Shown here: positions 13,428 through 13,437 of the stretch, in pieces
How the letters are laid out: the number at the start of each line of letters is the position of its first letter
How positions within the stretch are numbered: position 1 is the first letter of the stretch
From: Candidatus Latescibacterota bacterium
GTDB taxonomy: Bacteria > JAAXHH01 > JACQVL01
Length of the DNA stretch: 13,437 bases
Direction of reading: 5' to 3'
NCBI GenBank assembly: GCA_016209865.1
Contig: JACQVL010000337.1
Span: 1-13,437, forward strand
The notes under the pieces: generated by a model
Told to the model about the DNA's origin: nothing
The model's database searches: none
Seen by the model: only the letters and a program-made list of their open reading frames with translations
Position numbers and translations under genes: made by a program

Positions 13428-13437
13428 GACATTATCC

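Noticed and set aside
1-13437. CRISPR array, tRNA, rRNA, insertion sequence or attachment site
   Set aside because: No regularly spaced repeats, no cloverleaf or rRNA-like segment, and no transposase or integrase frames were found.

Overview
The window is GC-rich, densely packed bacterial DNA. It appears to come from a Gram-negative organism. The evidence is a predicted outer-membrane beta-barrel protein ending in Phe, a textbook sigma-54 (-24/-12) promoter, a textbook sigma-70 promoter, and strong Shine-Dalgarno sites throughout. The gene style (DUF3047 protein, GMC oxidoreductase, lipid-linked polysaccharide enzymes) would fit Nitrospirota or a similar deep-branching or deltaproteobacterial-like lineage, but the sequence alone does not settle this.

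Layout. Positions 1-306 are mostly non-coding. They hold the possible tail of an upstream gene, a strongly structured inverted-repeat block (50-138), a pyrimidine-rich leader and a sigma-54 promoter at 267-282. From there to 11528 all genes lie on the + strand, with overlaps or gaps of at most about 45 bases, so they look like one operon of about 11 kb. In order: a stand-alone response-regulator receiver (355-783); a fusion of a lysylphosphatidylglycerol-synthase-type/UPF0104 membrane domain with a GMC flavin oxidoreductase (806-3493); an exported TPR-like protein (3493-4542); a nucleotidyltransferase fused to a CDP-alcohol phosphatidyltransferase, resembling the bifunctional inositol-phosphate cytidylyltransferase / di-myo-inositol-phosphate-phosphate synthase (4567-6000); a Wzx-like flippase (5997-7595); two GT-B glycosyltransferases fused head to tail (7589-10075); an exported DUF3047 protein (10119-10841); and a second, stand-alone CDP-alcohol phosphatidyltransferase (10857-11528).

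After the operon, a short G-rich repeat and a strong sigma-70 promoter with operator-like symmetry precede a beta-barrel outer-membrane protein gene (11723-12565). A convergent short-chain dehydrogenase/reductase gene (12675-13427, minus strand) closes the window.

How the parts could work together (inference): the fused cytidylyltransferase makes a CDP-activated polyol such as CDP-inositol. The two CDP-alcohol phosphotransferases move the phospho-alcohol onto a lipid or a second alcohol. The glycosyltransferases extend it, the flippase and possibly the UPF0104 domain handle membrane transfer, and the GMC domain oxidises an alcohol group. The envelope proteins would act on export or display. 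No polymerase, exosortase, sensor kinase or sigma-54 activator is in the window. The product is unknown, and this is the most plausible candidate for an undescribed system here.
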